Positions 20,053 to 31,700 are shown, counted from the first letter of the stretch. The stretch is 35,800 nucleotides of DNA from Schoenoplectus triqueter (GCA_964058805.1 CAXKVV010001522.1:1-35800), one strand, 5' to 3'. Notes: generated by a model from the sequence alone, not told the origin. Numbers and translations are program-made.

Positions 20053-21698
20053 ATGGCTCTTCGTGGTTCTCTCTCGCGATCGCTTCTCACTACGGCGCGT
20101 TTTCGCCGATCACCACCATCAGATGCGGCGCGTTTCCGCCCTGATCCTCCTCCTTCTACCCCCCGCGTTCCAAGACGACGCTTTTCATCGGCCCCTTCAA
20201 GGTGACTTACTGATAGTACAAATAGGGTTTTTTTTTTTTGCTTTTCTCCGATATCTGATGTAGATGCTTCTCGTTGTGCAGAAATTTGGGAGCTTTGGTT
20301 GGCTCTCAATCTCTTCTTCTTCCATTGAATGGTGTCATGAAGGCGGGACCTCTGACCTCCTACTTGTCAGTCAGCGCGAGAGCGTTTTGCGAGTTATCTC
20401 AGGGTTAGTTTATTTTATTTTTCTGCAACAAAAATTGTGTCATTTTGTCTATTTTATGGATTTTTCACATGGTTTAAGTGCATTGAGAGGTGTGTGTTTT
20501 ACATATCATGATTCCATCATTTTGATTGTGCATGGATCGCTGTGCTTAAGTGGCTTGAATTTGGGACCGGGATTTCTTTTATAGGGAAAAGGGAAAAGAT
20601 GGCTGATGCAGGAGGGTGGACGACTGAAATTGATATAGGTTTTTTTATTTTAATACATATTTTTTTCTTGAATCTGCTGTACAAATTATCAGTTATATCT
20701 GAACAACAAATAAACTCGAGAATTATGTCATTTGAATATGGCTACTGGAAGAGAAAAGTAAAATAAGCTTAACTACTTGACACGTCTCCTCAATCAGTAA
20801 TGAATGTAAATTCAAAATATTTTTGAGTTGTTCTGATCATTGTTAGGATGTATAAATTAAAATATTTTTGTTGTTCTGGTCATTGTTAAGGATGTATAAG
20901 TCACATGTGACATTTGGTTGTCAAGTAATGAGCAAATTAAGCTGTAGAGTTAAGCTTCTAAAGATGGTAAGGGATATGCTGATGAGCATTTGCAGTCATT
21001 GTATTGGCACCTCAGAGACCTCTTTTGTTGCTCATCCTTTTCTTTCATTTTTTCTCTAAAACTTGGGCCCCACAAGGTGTACTTTTGTATAGTTCAAGGG
21101 GTGTATCTGATTTAAACATTCTTTTTTGTTTTTTAATTACATCTGCTATCAATGCATATGTGGCTCTGCTATGCACAATTATATGATACCCTAGAGACGT
21201 AAATCACATATTCCTAATGTGGAGGGGTAAAAAAGTAACTTCTTCATGTTTTTCAAGACATTAATTCTTGTTATGTTTAGTGCGCTATGGATTTTTTTTC
21301 TCTGTGCATAATATTTTGACATTTTGCAACTACCTACACAACAGAAGCAGTACCAAAGAAACATTTTTCGTTATTGCTTTAATGACCACTCTATAAAGTC
21401 GGACACTGCTGCGTTGGCCTATTTACAGTACTGCGCAGCATGGCATTATCTGTTTGTACTGACCAGTAGCTATTGGTATGAGACCAACTATTATGTAAAG
21501 GACTGTAGGATATTATGATTTATTTTGCTAAAATTGCATGTTATTGTTAAACAAACTGGAAGAAATCATATAGGCCTCTAAGTCAAATCCAGGTAGGAAA
21601 TTCAAACAGAAAAAAAATAAACTCAAAATTTTAACAATTCAACTTTCCTGCTTGTACTATGTACATTACTAATTTTACCATTATTTTCAGGTACCTGA
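20053..21698 (+). CDS. Small mitochondrial protein, NOXY2/NFD6-like family (three coding exons)
   Basis: Exons 20053-20201, 20282-20403 and 21691-21698 join in frame to give 92 residues. The N-terminus (MALRGSLSRSLLTTARFRRS) is Arg/Ser/Ala-rich without acidic residues, a typical mitochondrial presequence. It is followed by a Pro/Arg-rich linker and RRRFSSAPSRNLG. The conserved core covers residues 51-92: NLGALVGSQSLLLPLNGV, LTSYLSVSARAFCELSQGT. I recognise this pattern from plant proteins annotated as NONRESPONDING TO OXYLIPINS 2 or NUCLEAR FUSION DEFECTIVE 6-like, whose biochemical role is not known. The last exon adds only Gly-Thr and the stop (TGA 21696-21698) after an intron of about 1.3 kb; family members often vary in this terminal exon. 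Splice sites are AG|GTGACT, TGCAG|A, AGG|GTTAGT and TTTTCAG|GT. Retention of intron 2 would end the frame soon after residue 90. Confidence 0.75.
20827..20900 (+). repeat. 43-bp tandem duplication in intron 2
   Basis: GTTGTTCTG, A or G, TCATTGTTA and GGATGTATAA occur at 20827 and again at 20870, separated by an AAAATATTTTTG segment that belongs to the unit. Confidence 0.6.
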
Positions 21699-22061
21699 GT
21701 GCAATATATGTATGATTTCTTTGTTGGCTGGATGTGTTCAGTCCTTATACCTAATGAGCTATGTCGTCAGCAGAAGGAGAGTAGCTTTTTCCCCCTAGGA
21801 TGAAATGGTGCATCATGCCCGTTGTTTCCTGCTTTAATTCAGTGCTAGGTCTCTTTTTTTTTATTTTGCCAGTCTTGCTTTTGGTCGTATTCACGGCCAT
21901 AAAGATTATATGGCCAGAGAAGATATCCCCGTAGCTACATGACTTTAGCTTTGTATCATGCATTCATGCTCGTCTTGGGTCCAAGTTGAAGTTGTATTCT
22001 TTCCGCTAAATGTTCGTTGTGAGATTTTTTTTTTTGGATAAAAAGATGGAGATCAAGTCCT

Positions 22062-22400
22062 CAAATTTAATTAGATATGGATTACACTAGTTGTGCTTCC
22101 CGCAAGGTTACAAAGTATAGATGTTCAAAAGCAAATTGTTAATAGTGCAAATAAAAGCAAATTACAGTGAGAAAGAATTTAATTAATATGGATTACACGA
22201 GATGAGCTTCCCGCAAGGTTATAAAGTATAGATGTTCAAAAGCAAATTATTAATAGTGCAAATAAAAGCAAATTACAGTGAGAAAGAATTTAATTAATAT
22301 GGATTACACGAGATGAGCTTCCCGCAAGGTTATAAAGTATAGATGTTCAAAAGCAAATTGTTAATAGTGCAAATAAAAGCAAATTACAGTGAGAAAGAAT
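22062..22400 (+). repeat. 111-bp tandem repeat, three copies
   Basis: The string GATTACAC starts at 22080, 22191 and 22302, a period of exactly 111 bp. Copies 2 and 3 are almost identical (ATGAGCTTCCCGCAAGGTTA, then TATAGATGTTCAAAAGCAAA). Copy 1 differs at several positions, and the third copy is shortened at its end. No promoter or coding frame is associated. Confidence 0.92.
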
Positions 22401-23098
22401 AGACTAGACGTTCATTGTAAGAGCAGATAAATATCGGTGAGATGGATGTTGTGGTTGGTCTGACCATTGTTCAGCAGATAAATAGCTTTGTAAGACCATT
22501 GGTCTCTATGTAGACAATTGAATGCCTCTTTTTCATATGATGGTCGCCTAATTTGTGACATCCTCAAGTATAATTTTGGTAGTGTCTTGAGTATTCATGC
22601 ATTGTTCCCCAAAGATGCGTCCACATCTTTCCTTCCAGACGTTAAAGCAAATTGCAACCTATAAAATTGCCAAGATGTAGTTGCATGTTATGGGAGATTC
22701 ATAAAAAAAAATTACAACTATGACATGCTAATCTTGGAACTTCTGATTTATAAGAAAAAATGTAGACTGTCCCAACAACTTCAGAAAAAAAGAATCCCTT
22801 AAAAAATTAAATTTATGAAGTCCGTCTGTAAATGAAGATGAGTGAAGTGAGGTGATGTGAGACCTAACAACAGGGTCGTAGCTACCATAAGATGTAATGT
22901 AATTTTTATTATACCTTCAATATAACTTTGACAGCCACCGTCAAGTTTAAAAAAAATAAGGTGATGTGAGACACTACCCTCTTAATAATCAACGCCCGTT
23001 CCATTTTGGGAACCATGCAATTCATGATAAACACCGTCCTGACAGTTGATTCTATATATTTAGTGCTTAGTTTTAAGTACAAAATGATCATACGCCTT
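22401..23098. other. Intergenic DNA
   Basis: No gene, RNA gene or repeat with definable ends was recognised. Confidence 0.4.
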
Positions 23099-23107
23099 TG
23101 ATAAATC

Positions 23108-23524
23108 GAGTGAGACTATAGTGCTATGTGAAATATAAAATTCTGCGTACTTCGCGTCTGTATTTCGGATTTAAAAATTTAAATGATTGATCTAAACGTT
23201 TAACATTATCTTCATATTAAAATATTGATGTTAACAGTGAACATTATCTTCATATTAAAAAAAATTGAAAATCAAATTTATATTTTTTTTTGAAAATTTT
23301 TGTTATCTTTTAGATTGGTGGAAAATCACTAGTATTGAATGAAGCATAAATCGTTAGATTAATAAATTTTATATTAATCTAAAAAATATTTTTTTATCTC
23401 CAAAGATATTTCAATATGAAGATCATGTTCAGTGGGTTTGGATCGATCGTTTGGACTTTCAAATCGAGATACGGACGCAAAGTATGAGAGCTCCTGTACT
23501 TCACAAAACACAGTAGCCTCACTA
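23108..23524. mobile_element. Mutator-type MITE, copy A (417 bp)
   Basis: The terminal inverted repeat extends about 115 bp: GAGTGAGACTATAGTG at the left against TAGTGAGGCTACTGTG as the complement of the right end, continuing through CGTCTGTATTTC / CGTCCGTATCTC to ATCTTCATATT. An exact 9-bp duplication TGATAAATC lies on both sides (23099-23107 and 23525-23533), as expected for Mutator transposases. The core (AAAATCACTAGTA, AAATCGTTAGATTAATAAAT) matches the copy at 28837-29174. It is non-coding, and its transcript would fold into a long hairpin. Confidence 0.9.
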
Positions 23525-23639
23525 TGATAAATCTATTATTTATTTTTAGTATTTCTACCAGAAATAATACTTGATAATAGATAGGCCTCATTTTCATACA
23601 CTTTATACTAGACTTAAACTCACGAATCTGCCAACTCTT

Positions 23640-24990
23640 AGGATAATTTAGTCATTTTACTTATATTTTTATTTCGAGATCGAGATACTACTATCTTTTA
23701 TTTATAATTACAGTAATCATACAATTATGATGATAATTGGAGCAAAATTGAGCAATAGAACATGATTGGGGAGCACTCAAACTCGAACAACATCAAGATA
23801 GATCATCATCAGCAAATTACGTCAAATTATGATCATAAATTATCATGGAATGACTAATATATTATACAAATATTATAGATATTATTATTAATTTTTCAAT
23901 GCATCTTAGATCACCCAAATCAGAGTTCGGATGAAAAAATTATAGTCAAAATATAAATCGCAGCGCAACAGATTCAACTCCATACGGACCGTATGCATTT
24001 CCATACAACCCGTATACTCTAGATTCGGAAATTCAAACAGAATTGGCAGCAACTGGCTAATTGATTTTTCTCCTATATAAACCCTCTCCAAGTGTCTTTC
24101 TAGATCATCCTGAAAATTCTAGCCGCCATTTTTAAGTCCTATAACGTTATTTCGAACTTCAAGAGAAATCTAACACCTCGGGGAGCTGAATTTGGAGATA
24201 TACACGCTGAATTCAAAGCCTTAAACGAGAGTTTGAATTTAATCTTTTGTTCTCTCTTTTTCTGATGCTATGTGCTATTTTATTGCTTTGATTTTTTATT
24301 ATTTGCTCTTGAATATGTGTAGCTAAGGGTGATGACTTGTAGTACTTAAATCTTTTTAATTAATTTACTTAGTATTTGATATTCTTAGTAAATTCTTGTG
24401 TGATTTATCCTTTAAATTGATTGTTTGCTTGTTTGAACTGTAGTAAGTGTTTGTTATGTGATTTATTTTAGAAATTATAATAGATTATTAAAATATATTG
24501 CTAGAATTTCCGACCTCGAAGGGTAAAATCCATGTTTGCACTCAAGTTCTAGTGGTAAGTTTGTAACTTAGGTGATTGTATTTAGAACTGAACCAAATAC
24601 TGGTAAGGTTTTAACAGCAAAGAACACAAAGGGTTCGAACTCCTATGACGAAGTATTTAACCGTGAAGTCTAAATAGTTTGAACACAACATTAACACGTG
24701 AAAGCATCAATCAATACTAAACTTGAATTTCTAACCTCACACTATTGAATTATCTAAAAAATAAAAACACTGAGTAGGTTAATTAAGGAGTGAAAAGAAA
24801 AAGCCGGAACCCTTAGTATTTCATCATCTGATTTAAATACTATTTTATTTATTATTTAGTTTAATTTTAGGTTTAGTAATCATTCATTTTTACTTATTTA
24901 TATTAGTGAATTAGTAAGAGCCAATAATTTATCATTGTTCTTGTGGATTCGATGCCTCAATTACTACCTGATAATGTCATACACTTGTGA
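23640..24990 (+). mobile_element. Possible remnant of an LTR retrotransposon
   Basis: The region has a promoter-like TATATAA at 24074-24080, a following GC-richer leader, and near 24938-24960 a TTGTTCTTGTGGATTCGA string. Such strings occur in the 5' untranslated part of many plant Ty3/gypsy elements. No LTR ends, PBS or coding domain was found, so this rests on resemblance only. Confidence 0.25.
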
Positions 24991-24999
24991 CTGAAATTA

Positions 25000-26806
25000 G
25001 ATATAAATTAGAGTAATTATTAGTTATTGCTTAAACCCATGAGTAATTTTAAATATCATTTTAATTAAAAATAAATTCTTATTCCATGATGTTTTGCTAT
25101 TGCTAAGTTAAAGAAGTTTTATCAATCTCAATTACTTATGATTTTATATTTTTATTAAAAGATAAAAATTTAAAACAAATTTAAAAATGAAATTAAAATT
25201 ATCTCATGTAATATGAATATTTGATTAATTGCCCATATTTTTAATATATATATATATATGGAGAGAGAATAGGGTGTTTTTCAAAGTAAAGAGGGGGCAG
25301 TTTTTTTCTATATATATTAACTTCGTACAAATTAAAAGGCCATGAAACATGATTTTTCAAATATTTTAATATAAACAACCAAGAATATTTCAGGCATTTT
25401 ATAACTACAAATCGAGCACTAAATGTGAAGCTAATTATCAAAATGGTATTTATCACTGGCTGTGTAGTTTAGGAGAGTACGAGAGTGATTGTCAAAATTA
25501 AATGTTGGAAGATCAACTAATCATGATATTTCACTGTTGGGAATTCAAGATCCAAATAAAATCGAAAAGACGATTGAATAATATAATAATGACAAATCGA
25601 AAAGATGATTGAATCATGGTATTTCATAGTTGAATTAAATCATGTTGATTGAATAATATAATAATGACAAAGCAAAATGATTTCATTGATGCAATATGAA
25701 ATTTGATGATCTTAGCCATTTTTCTATCTATACAATTACCAAATTAGTGTGTAAACAATATACAATCTAAACCTAGTAACCTACCCAATAACTAAATATT
25801 TTTTGTACATGACCGGAACTTTTTATTTGTCCCGAGTTCGTTTCGATTCAAATCAAATCCGATAAGACTCATTTAATTAAGTTTTTTAGATTTAGATTAG
25901 TGTAAAAAATATTGTTAATAAAGAATTATTACATATTAATTAAAATTGATACCACATTAATGAATAATATTAAACAATTAGGAATAATATTATTGTTCCT
26001 AACAATGATATTATCATCTATGATATAAAAATCAGACCGGATCGAACATTTGGGCCAGAAAAAGACCGACCCGGATATCTCCCCTATTTGGTTCTCTTTA
26101 AAGACCGTTCATACTGTTGGATTGGTAAAAACCTGGATTATTTGACAGATTTTGCAACAAAAAAAAAAATGAATAAGTCACTTTATAGAAAAACCGCTTG
26201 GTTCGATTTTTAATGGATTTTATATGCATTAAATAGGAGAGAAAATAATTGTTTACTGGAGAATGGTTATAGACCTTAAAATGATATGTGCGAACGCGCA
26301 ACATGGAAAGTGTAGTTCAAATTTTTATTTATGTACATTTGCATATCGATACTCAATATTTTTGATATTATAGGAGAATTAAGTACAAAATTATATTTAT
26401 TTATATATTATTTCTTTTCAAATAAATAATCATTATATACTATTATTCATTCTAAAGTAATTAATTTCTTAAACACATCTACATTAAAGACTGAATTGTT
26501 TGGTAACTTTTTCTTTGGAAGAAGTTAGAAAAGAAGCAATTCTAAAAGAAAGATATCAAATAGCTGAAAGAAAGCGGAAGAAAAAGAAAAAAAGATGAAA
26601 TAAATTCTTCCGTTCTTTCTTCTTCTGCTTTTTTTTTGATAGAGGATCTCATATCGGGAAAGAAATTTAAGAGATCCATCATTGAAAGTACCGTCTTCAT
26701 CTCATTTTTCATTTATTTGTAGTTTATCATGTCTCACCGGCTACGAACACACCCACCCAAATATTCAGAATAAGATAACAAATGTTTTTTTGTTTTCCAC
26801 CAGAAG
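25000..26806. other. AT-rich intergenic DNA with short repeats
   Basis: Contains an AT dinucleotide run at 25244-25259 and a direct repeat of GATTGAATAATATAATAATG at about 25572 and 25647. No gene was recognised. GACCGG/CCGAG strings near 25815 and 26035-26080 hint at another decayed hAT-like element but have no clear ends. Confidence 0.35.
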
Positions 26807-26814
26807 AAAAAGGC

Positions 26815-27649
26815 TAGTTGTAAATGGGTCGGTTCGGATCGGTTCGGATCGGGTCATATTATTTTATTATTATTTTGATTCAATCCGAACCGGATCTGTT
26901 TAAATTCAGATCAAAAAATTTTAACTCATACCCGACCCGACCCGTATAAAATAATTCAATAATTATTAACTACTAATATCTTGTTCGTGCATTGCTACGA
27001 TAATGTCTTTTTAAAATATAAAAATCCATATCTTCATGTGAAAAGAAAGGAAATAAAAATGAAGATAATATAGGACTTAATGTAAATTTTAATCATGGAT
27101 ACATGTAAAATAAATGCATAATTGAGAGGAAAGTTTACATTTAGAATTTAAGAAAAGTTTAAATTCATAATTGATGGCAGTTTAAAAAAATAAAATAAAG
27201 CAATTGTACTCCTAAATTATGCAGTATTTTGTACAATAATCAAAATTAAGAGAAAATTATAACTTCAACACAAATGGCCATAAAAATAGTAACATTATTT
27301 GATGAATAACTCAATCTGATGATTGATATTAACTCTAGAAATTCAACAAAAAATCTGGAGCATTCCAGAATCAGAACACTTATGTGCTTAGTAACGAGAA
27401 AAGATTTTTATATAATTTTAAATAATTAAATATTCATTAATTTATAATTTATCTTAATTAGTATATAATTAGTGTATATTTAAACTTTAATTAGTATTAA
27501 ATTATAAAATTATTTTAAAAAATATAATTTCGGGTCGGGACGGGTCGAGTTGACCCAATCAGATTTGAGTCAAAAAATTAAATATATACCTGATCCATTT
27601 ATCTTCGGGTCGGATTTGTATCAGATCAGGATAATAATTGTCACCCCTA
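26815..27649. mobile_element. hAT-like non-autonomous element, different family
   Basis: The left end reads TAGTTGTAAATGGGTCGG and the complement of the right end TAGGGGTGACAATTATT, resembling the TAGGGGTG tips of plant hAT elements. Subterminal GGTTCGGATCGG and GACCCGACCCG repeats lie at the left (to about 26945), and CGGGTCGGG / CGGGTCGG repeats at the right (27530-27620). An 8-bp duplication is not visible (AAAAAGGC against GTTCTACC). A copy of dispersed repeat R (26965-27405) is nested inside. Confidence 0.55.
26965..27405 (+). repeat. Dispersed repeat R, copy 2
   Basis: Aligns along its length with 2630-3045 in the same orientation (see that entry for shared strings). It lies inside the hAT-like element, so it either inserted there or belongs to that element's interior. 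Confidence 0.7.
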
Positions 27650-28396
27650 GTTCTACCAAACGCAACATTAACATATTGTCAATAGAGAATGATTTAAATG
27701 CCTTAATTTCTGTGTCTTGATTAATGCCTTCACTTATTTTAATAACTCAAAATTTAAAATTAAAATATCAAAAAAAAATGATTTGATCTATATTATTATT
27801 TTAACACAAAAATTATATTTTTCACTTTCATTTAATATAAATCAATGTCCATATAAATGAATCATATTAATGTATTTTTTTACAAGCTTTTGATGTCACA
27901 AAAAATAGTATTCAAATGTCGTAATTTTTAATCCATATATGAATAAAATGACTTAGATAAAATCAAAAAGTTTTATTTTGATATTTTTATTTTAAGTCTT
28001 GAGTTATTAGAAATTTAAAACGCGGATGTATGATTGAAACATCAAAAAATTGAGACATTTGAACTCTCCTCTTTTTAGTATATCGATAAAATTTTCATAT
28101 ATTTTATTATTAGATAGTTCTATATAAATCTTATGTATATCTATAACTATTTTATAACAATATTCATATTTCATATATAACTTTTAAAGTATTTATACTA
28201 TATTATAAAAAGTATATATAATTAATTTGTCCATTACTATTATCAGATAATATGTAAAGAGCAAAACACACATAGTTCAATTTAAGATTAAAATTAATTG
28301 ATTTTATAAAAATGACGGCTCGAATTTTAGTAAAACTTTTCTCCTCTCCATTTCATTTGTTATTTTTTGCCATGAATTTATAGGTCTAAAAAATTA
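27650..28396. other. AT-rich intergenic DNA
   Basis: Nothing with definable structure was recognised. Confidence 0.4.
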
Positions 28397-28836
28397 TTTA
28401 TCAAATAAATTAAATATCAGCTATTATTAAGTTCTATTTAAAAAAAACTACGCCTTGTGCAATCTTACTCAGAGAAGAAAAAATTATTATATTTTATACA
28501 TTATCTTTTATTAATAATAAATTTATTTTAGTTAAAATTTAAGATCCTTTGTAATTAATTTAGATATAAATTATATCTAAATAAAATATATCAATTTTAT
28601 AATAAAATTAATGTTAAATATAATTATTTTGTAAAAATTGTTTATCAAATAAATTAAATATCAACTACCATTAAATTTTATCATAGAAATGAAAATTATC
28701 CATTATACAATCATACTAAAAAAATTTATGTTTTGTACATCATCTTTTATTAAATAATGAATTAATTTTATATAAAAATTAAAAAATCTTAATAATTGAT
28801 TACATATATTAATATATATTTTATTTATAATAAAAT
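28397..28836 (+). repeat. Direct duplication, period about 244 bp
   Basis: TTTATCAAATAAATTAAATA begins at 28397 and 28641. Homology continues through ATCTTTTATTAA and AATAAATT segments and a final ATAATAAAAT. The Mutator-type MITE copy B is inserted at the very end of the second unit. Confidence 0.65.
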
Positions 28837-29174
28837 GAATGAGGTTATAGTACTTCACAAAATACAAAACCTCTCGCATTTCGTGTCCGTATGTTCATTT
28901 TGAAATATTTTTGAAAATTAAATTATATATTTTTACGATATTTCTTAATGGGTTAAAAATCACTAGTAATGGATGGTGCAGAAATCGTTAAATTAATAAA
29001 TTTTGTACTCATCTAAAAATAGTAAAATATTTAAAAATATATAAAATTTGATCTCCAAAAATATTTCAATATGAAAACCATGTTCAAAAGTTTGGATAAG
29101 TTATTTGGACTTTTAAATTTGAGATACGAACATAAAACATGAGAGATTTTGTATTTTACATCATAGCCACACTC
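28837..29174. mobile_element. Mutator-type MITE, copy B (338 bp)
   Basis: The left tip GAATGAGGTTATAGT and the complement of the right tip GAGTGTGGCTATGATG pair with a short indel, then AAAATACAAAA and CTCTC match. Flanks TAATAAAAT (28828-28836) and TAATAAAAA (29175-29183) agree at 8 of 9 positions, consistent with a diverged 9-bp duplication. The core (AAAATCACTAGTAATGG, AATTTTGTACTCATCT, TATTTCAATATGAAAACCAT) is homologous to copy A. Confidence 0.8.
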
Positions 29175-29219
29175 TAATAAAAAATTTGTCAGATATAAAA
29201 TATTTATAAAATTAAGAAC

Positions 29220-29320
29220 CACACAGCGGACTCCGTGTTAGTCTATATCTATATTATATCAATATCTATAATCTATATTTATAATCTATAATATATTATA
29301 AAGAGCATATAAATCGGAGA
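29220..29320. repeat. TATCTATAATC-type low-complexity tract
   Basis: Short irregular repeats of TCTATAT, TCTATAATC and related units. Confidence 0.5.
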
Positions 29321-29804
29321 CATTTAACATTTCAGTGTTGATAATGTAAAATATCAGATATGCCCCTTTGATTGTGCGATTAAGATTAAAGACATGAATC
29401 AACGAACCAGATCTTATCCAGCGTGCGTTTGATTGTCGTTGCTGAAAGTCGCTCCTCTCCTGCTCTTCACACGCTGAGAAGCAAAAGAAAAAAAAAATGC
29501 TCACCTCTCTTGTTCTTTCCCCGTCTGTCCCTCTGATGAACCCCCTCCTCTTCGAAAGCACGCTCTCCTCTCCTTCTCCTCCCCAATCGGGATCTTCTTC
29601 CTCTTCTTCCTTGAGCAGAAGCCTCTCCGCTTCATCTAATCGGAAGCCTCTTCCGATTCTCTTGGTCGAGTATGGTTCAGCCACTATCCGGTGACCAAAA
29701 ATCGATTGAAAGTGTCACACACACTCCCGTGATGGTTGAAAGGATAGAGAGACGATGATAAGGTCGGTGGGCGACGTCCGAACCGATGTTACGCAGTCAG
29801 ACGA

Positions 29805-31423
29805 ATGAAGGGGAGGGCAGCGGCTGAGAAGAGAAACCTTCCAATATCATTGCCTTGCCCGTCGAAAGCCCTCGCCGTGCATGCTCCTCCACTCTCTAGC
29901 CAGGTGGTGCTTCTCTTTTTTTTTTTTACCAGTAGTCATGAATTTTAAGTTCTTAGGATTGTTGAAGTGCTGGATTTCAAGTTTAGATTATCTGATTTGT
30001 TATAAATATATTTGTGATTCTTCTGTGAATGGTTATCCGTTCAAAATTTCTAGAGCACGGTACAGTTAGATAACTAATCAATAATTTTTTTTCCATTTAT
30101 TGTTCTTTATTTGTTCCTATCACAGTTTAATTTTGGGTCCAAAAAATTCAACTTCTTTCAGAAAAATAAAAGGCATGATTTGATTTAGGTCAGGGCTATG
30201 TAAATTTCATTTAGTATTATACAATTTTTTTATTTTCTCAGATGGATAGTCTGTCTTTTTTTCTTAGGCTTCAGTGATAAGATGCGAGTTCCATTTGATT
30301 TTTTTTTTTTTTTTGCAAATTATGTTTTTTATTGATTTTTTGTATTGTTGATACTTACAATTGATTGATAATTGTTTATTTTGCATTAATTGTATCAGTA
30401 ATGCATGTAGCAAACTACTAAAAAAACAATGTCAGATATGTTAAAAAACAATTTATTTATCTAAAAAAGGATTAGTATTAATATGAAATATGGTGTCTTT
30501 CTCTCATCCCCCCTCTTATTTTCTTAACAGGTTGATGAAACTCGTACACAAGTGGTAAACAACCATGTTCTGATGCTCTCTTATTTATGGTTAGTTTTTT
30601 TTTCTCTTGTGAATTTTGTGAGTTTTTTTATTAATTAAAAAAAAAAATCAATTTCACAAGTTTGATGCTAAATTGTACAGTTCAGTGATATCAGCTGATA
30701 TTGATTTTATTATACAATATCATAATCTATTTGTAGGTACTGATTTTAACACTTGTTCTTCTGAAAAAGTTCTGCAAATTAAATTGAGAAGTATTTACCA
30801 AATTTAACTGCAATTTGATTGTGAAATTATTTAATTTGGGATAATATTATACAGTATAAAGTACAACAAGCAAATCCATGGTTGTGTAAGTGGGTGCTTC
30901 GAAATCCTTATTTTCATTACAATTTCCTTGTTTTCATTCTACGGTTCATATTTGATATTGATTATTTGATCATCTCTCCTTTTATCATTTGCAGGAATTT
31001 ATGATAGTAGTAATAGATGCTTGCTTTTCATCCAGTTTCTCTCTCTGATACATTACTGATATCCCATTTCAAACTGTGACCTTTATTATCCAAAACTGGT
31101 CACCTCTTCCAAAAAACCGCAAGATCTTTGTGTTCACACTCTTTTGCAAATTATTACCTTTGCTTTGATAAAATAGTTAATTTTGTTTTACTTAGGTTCA
31201 TAGGCATCTTAATTGGATTTTAGTATGTTTTACAAATGTAGATAGCATCAGTTATTCATGAATATATCTGATTTTGTTTTCTTTTATGTAGGAACAAAAC
31301 AAGGATGGATCAACTGAAAGAGGAGGGTCAAAATGCATATTTGCATCAGCTGTTGATGTCAATTTATCAAACTACCACCAGCCACATGCAACAGCTGGCT
31401 TCAAATGGTGGGAGGGTGGATGA
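29805..31423 (+). CDS. Tentative three-exon gene, unknown product
   Basis: I do not recognise this gene. A GC-richer segment (29400-29900) unlike its AT-rich surroundings ends in a frame 29805-29903 (MKGRAAAEKRNLPIS...) at a donor CCAG|GTGGTG. A 24-bp exon 30531-30554 lies between TTCTTAACAG and GTAAAC. Exon 31292-31423 follows TTATGTAG. All junctions are phase 0 and together give about 84 residues (third exon: EQNKDGSTERGGSKCIF...) ending at TGA 31421-31423. No domain is visible. The frame could continue by another splice, or the exons may be non-coding. On the opposite strand a frame from 29684 (MAEPYSTKRIGRGFRLDEAE, then acidic) ends near a GTGAGC donor, so the segment might instead be a minus-strand or bidirectional first exon. 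Confidence 0.25.
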
Positions 31424-31645
31424 TTTCAGCAATGATGGCACCAAAGAGAAGAAGAGTTGATGTGGTTCAACACTTTGCACCAAATATGGTCGGTGCTTCT
31501 GCTGGCTTGTTCAGAGCTGATGGTGTGGTTTCTGACTCGGTAATGGCTCTGAAAATGCATATGCCTCAAATGCAACTGTTTGTAGTAGTACTACTAGCGG
31601 TAGTGGCATGGAAGTATGGAGTGATTTAGGGAGGTAGCTGTTAGC

Positions 31646-31700
31646 AGGGGCGGATTCTGGGGGCATTTGTCCCCCCCCCCCCCCCCCCCCAGAATGAGAA
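31646..31700. repeat. GGGGCGGATTC hairpin with a run of 20 cytosines
   Basis: GGGGCGGATTCTGGGGG is followed within ten bases by C20 (31671-31690) and AGAAT. ATTCTGGGGG can pair with CCCCCAGAAT. The 5' part matches the GGGGCGGA tips of the MITE-like repeats at 17992 and 35416, so this is probably a collapsed element. Confidence 0.6.

Noticed and set aside
19941..20309. 122-codon minus-strand frame
   Set aside because: Antisense shadow of exons 1 and 2 of the mitochondrial small-protein gene.
22062..22400. Regular repeats considered as a CRISPR-like array
   Set aside because: The whole 111-bp unit is repeated with no unique spacers, in a plant genome; it is an ordinary tandem repeat.
24630..24645. 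GGGTTCGAACTCC string resembling a tRNA T-arm
   Set aside because: No acceptor stem, D-arm or anticodon arm can be fitted around it.
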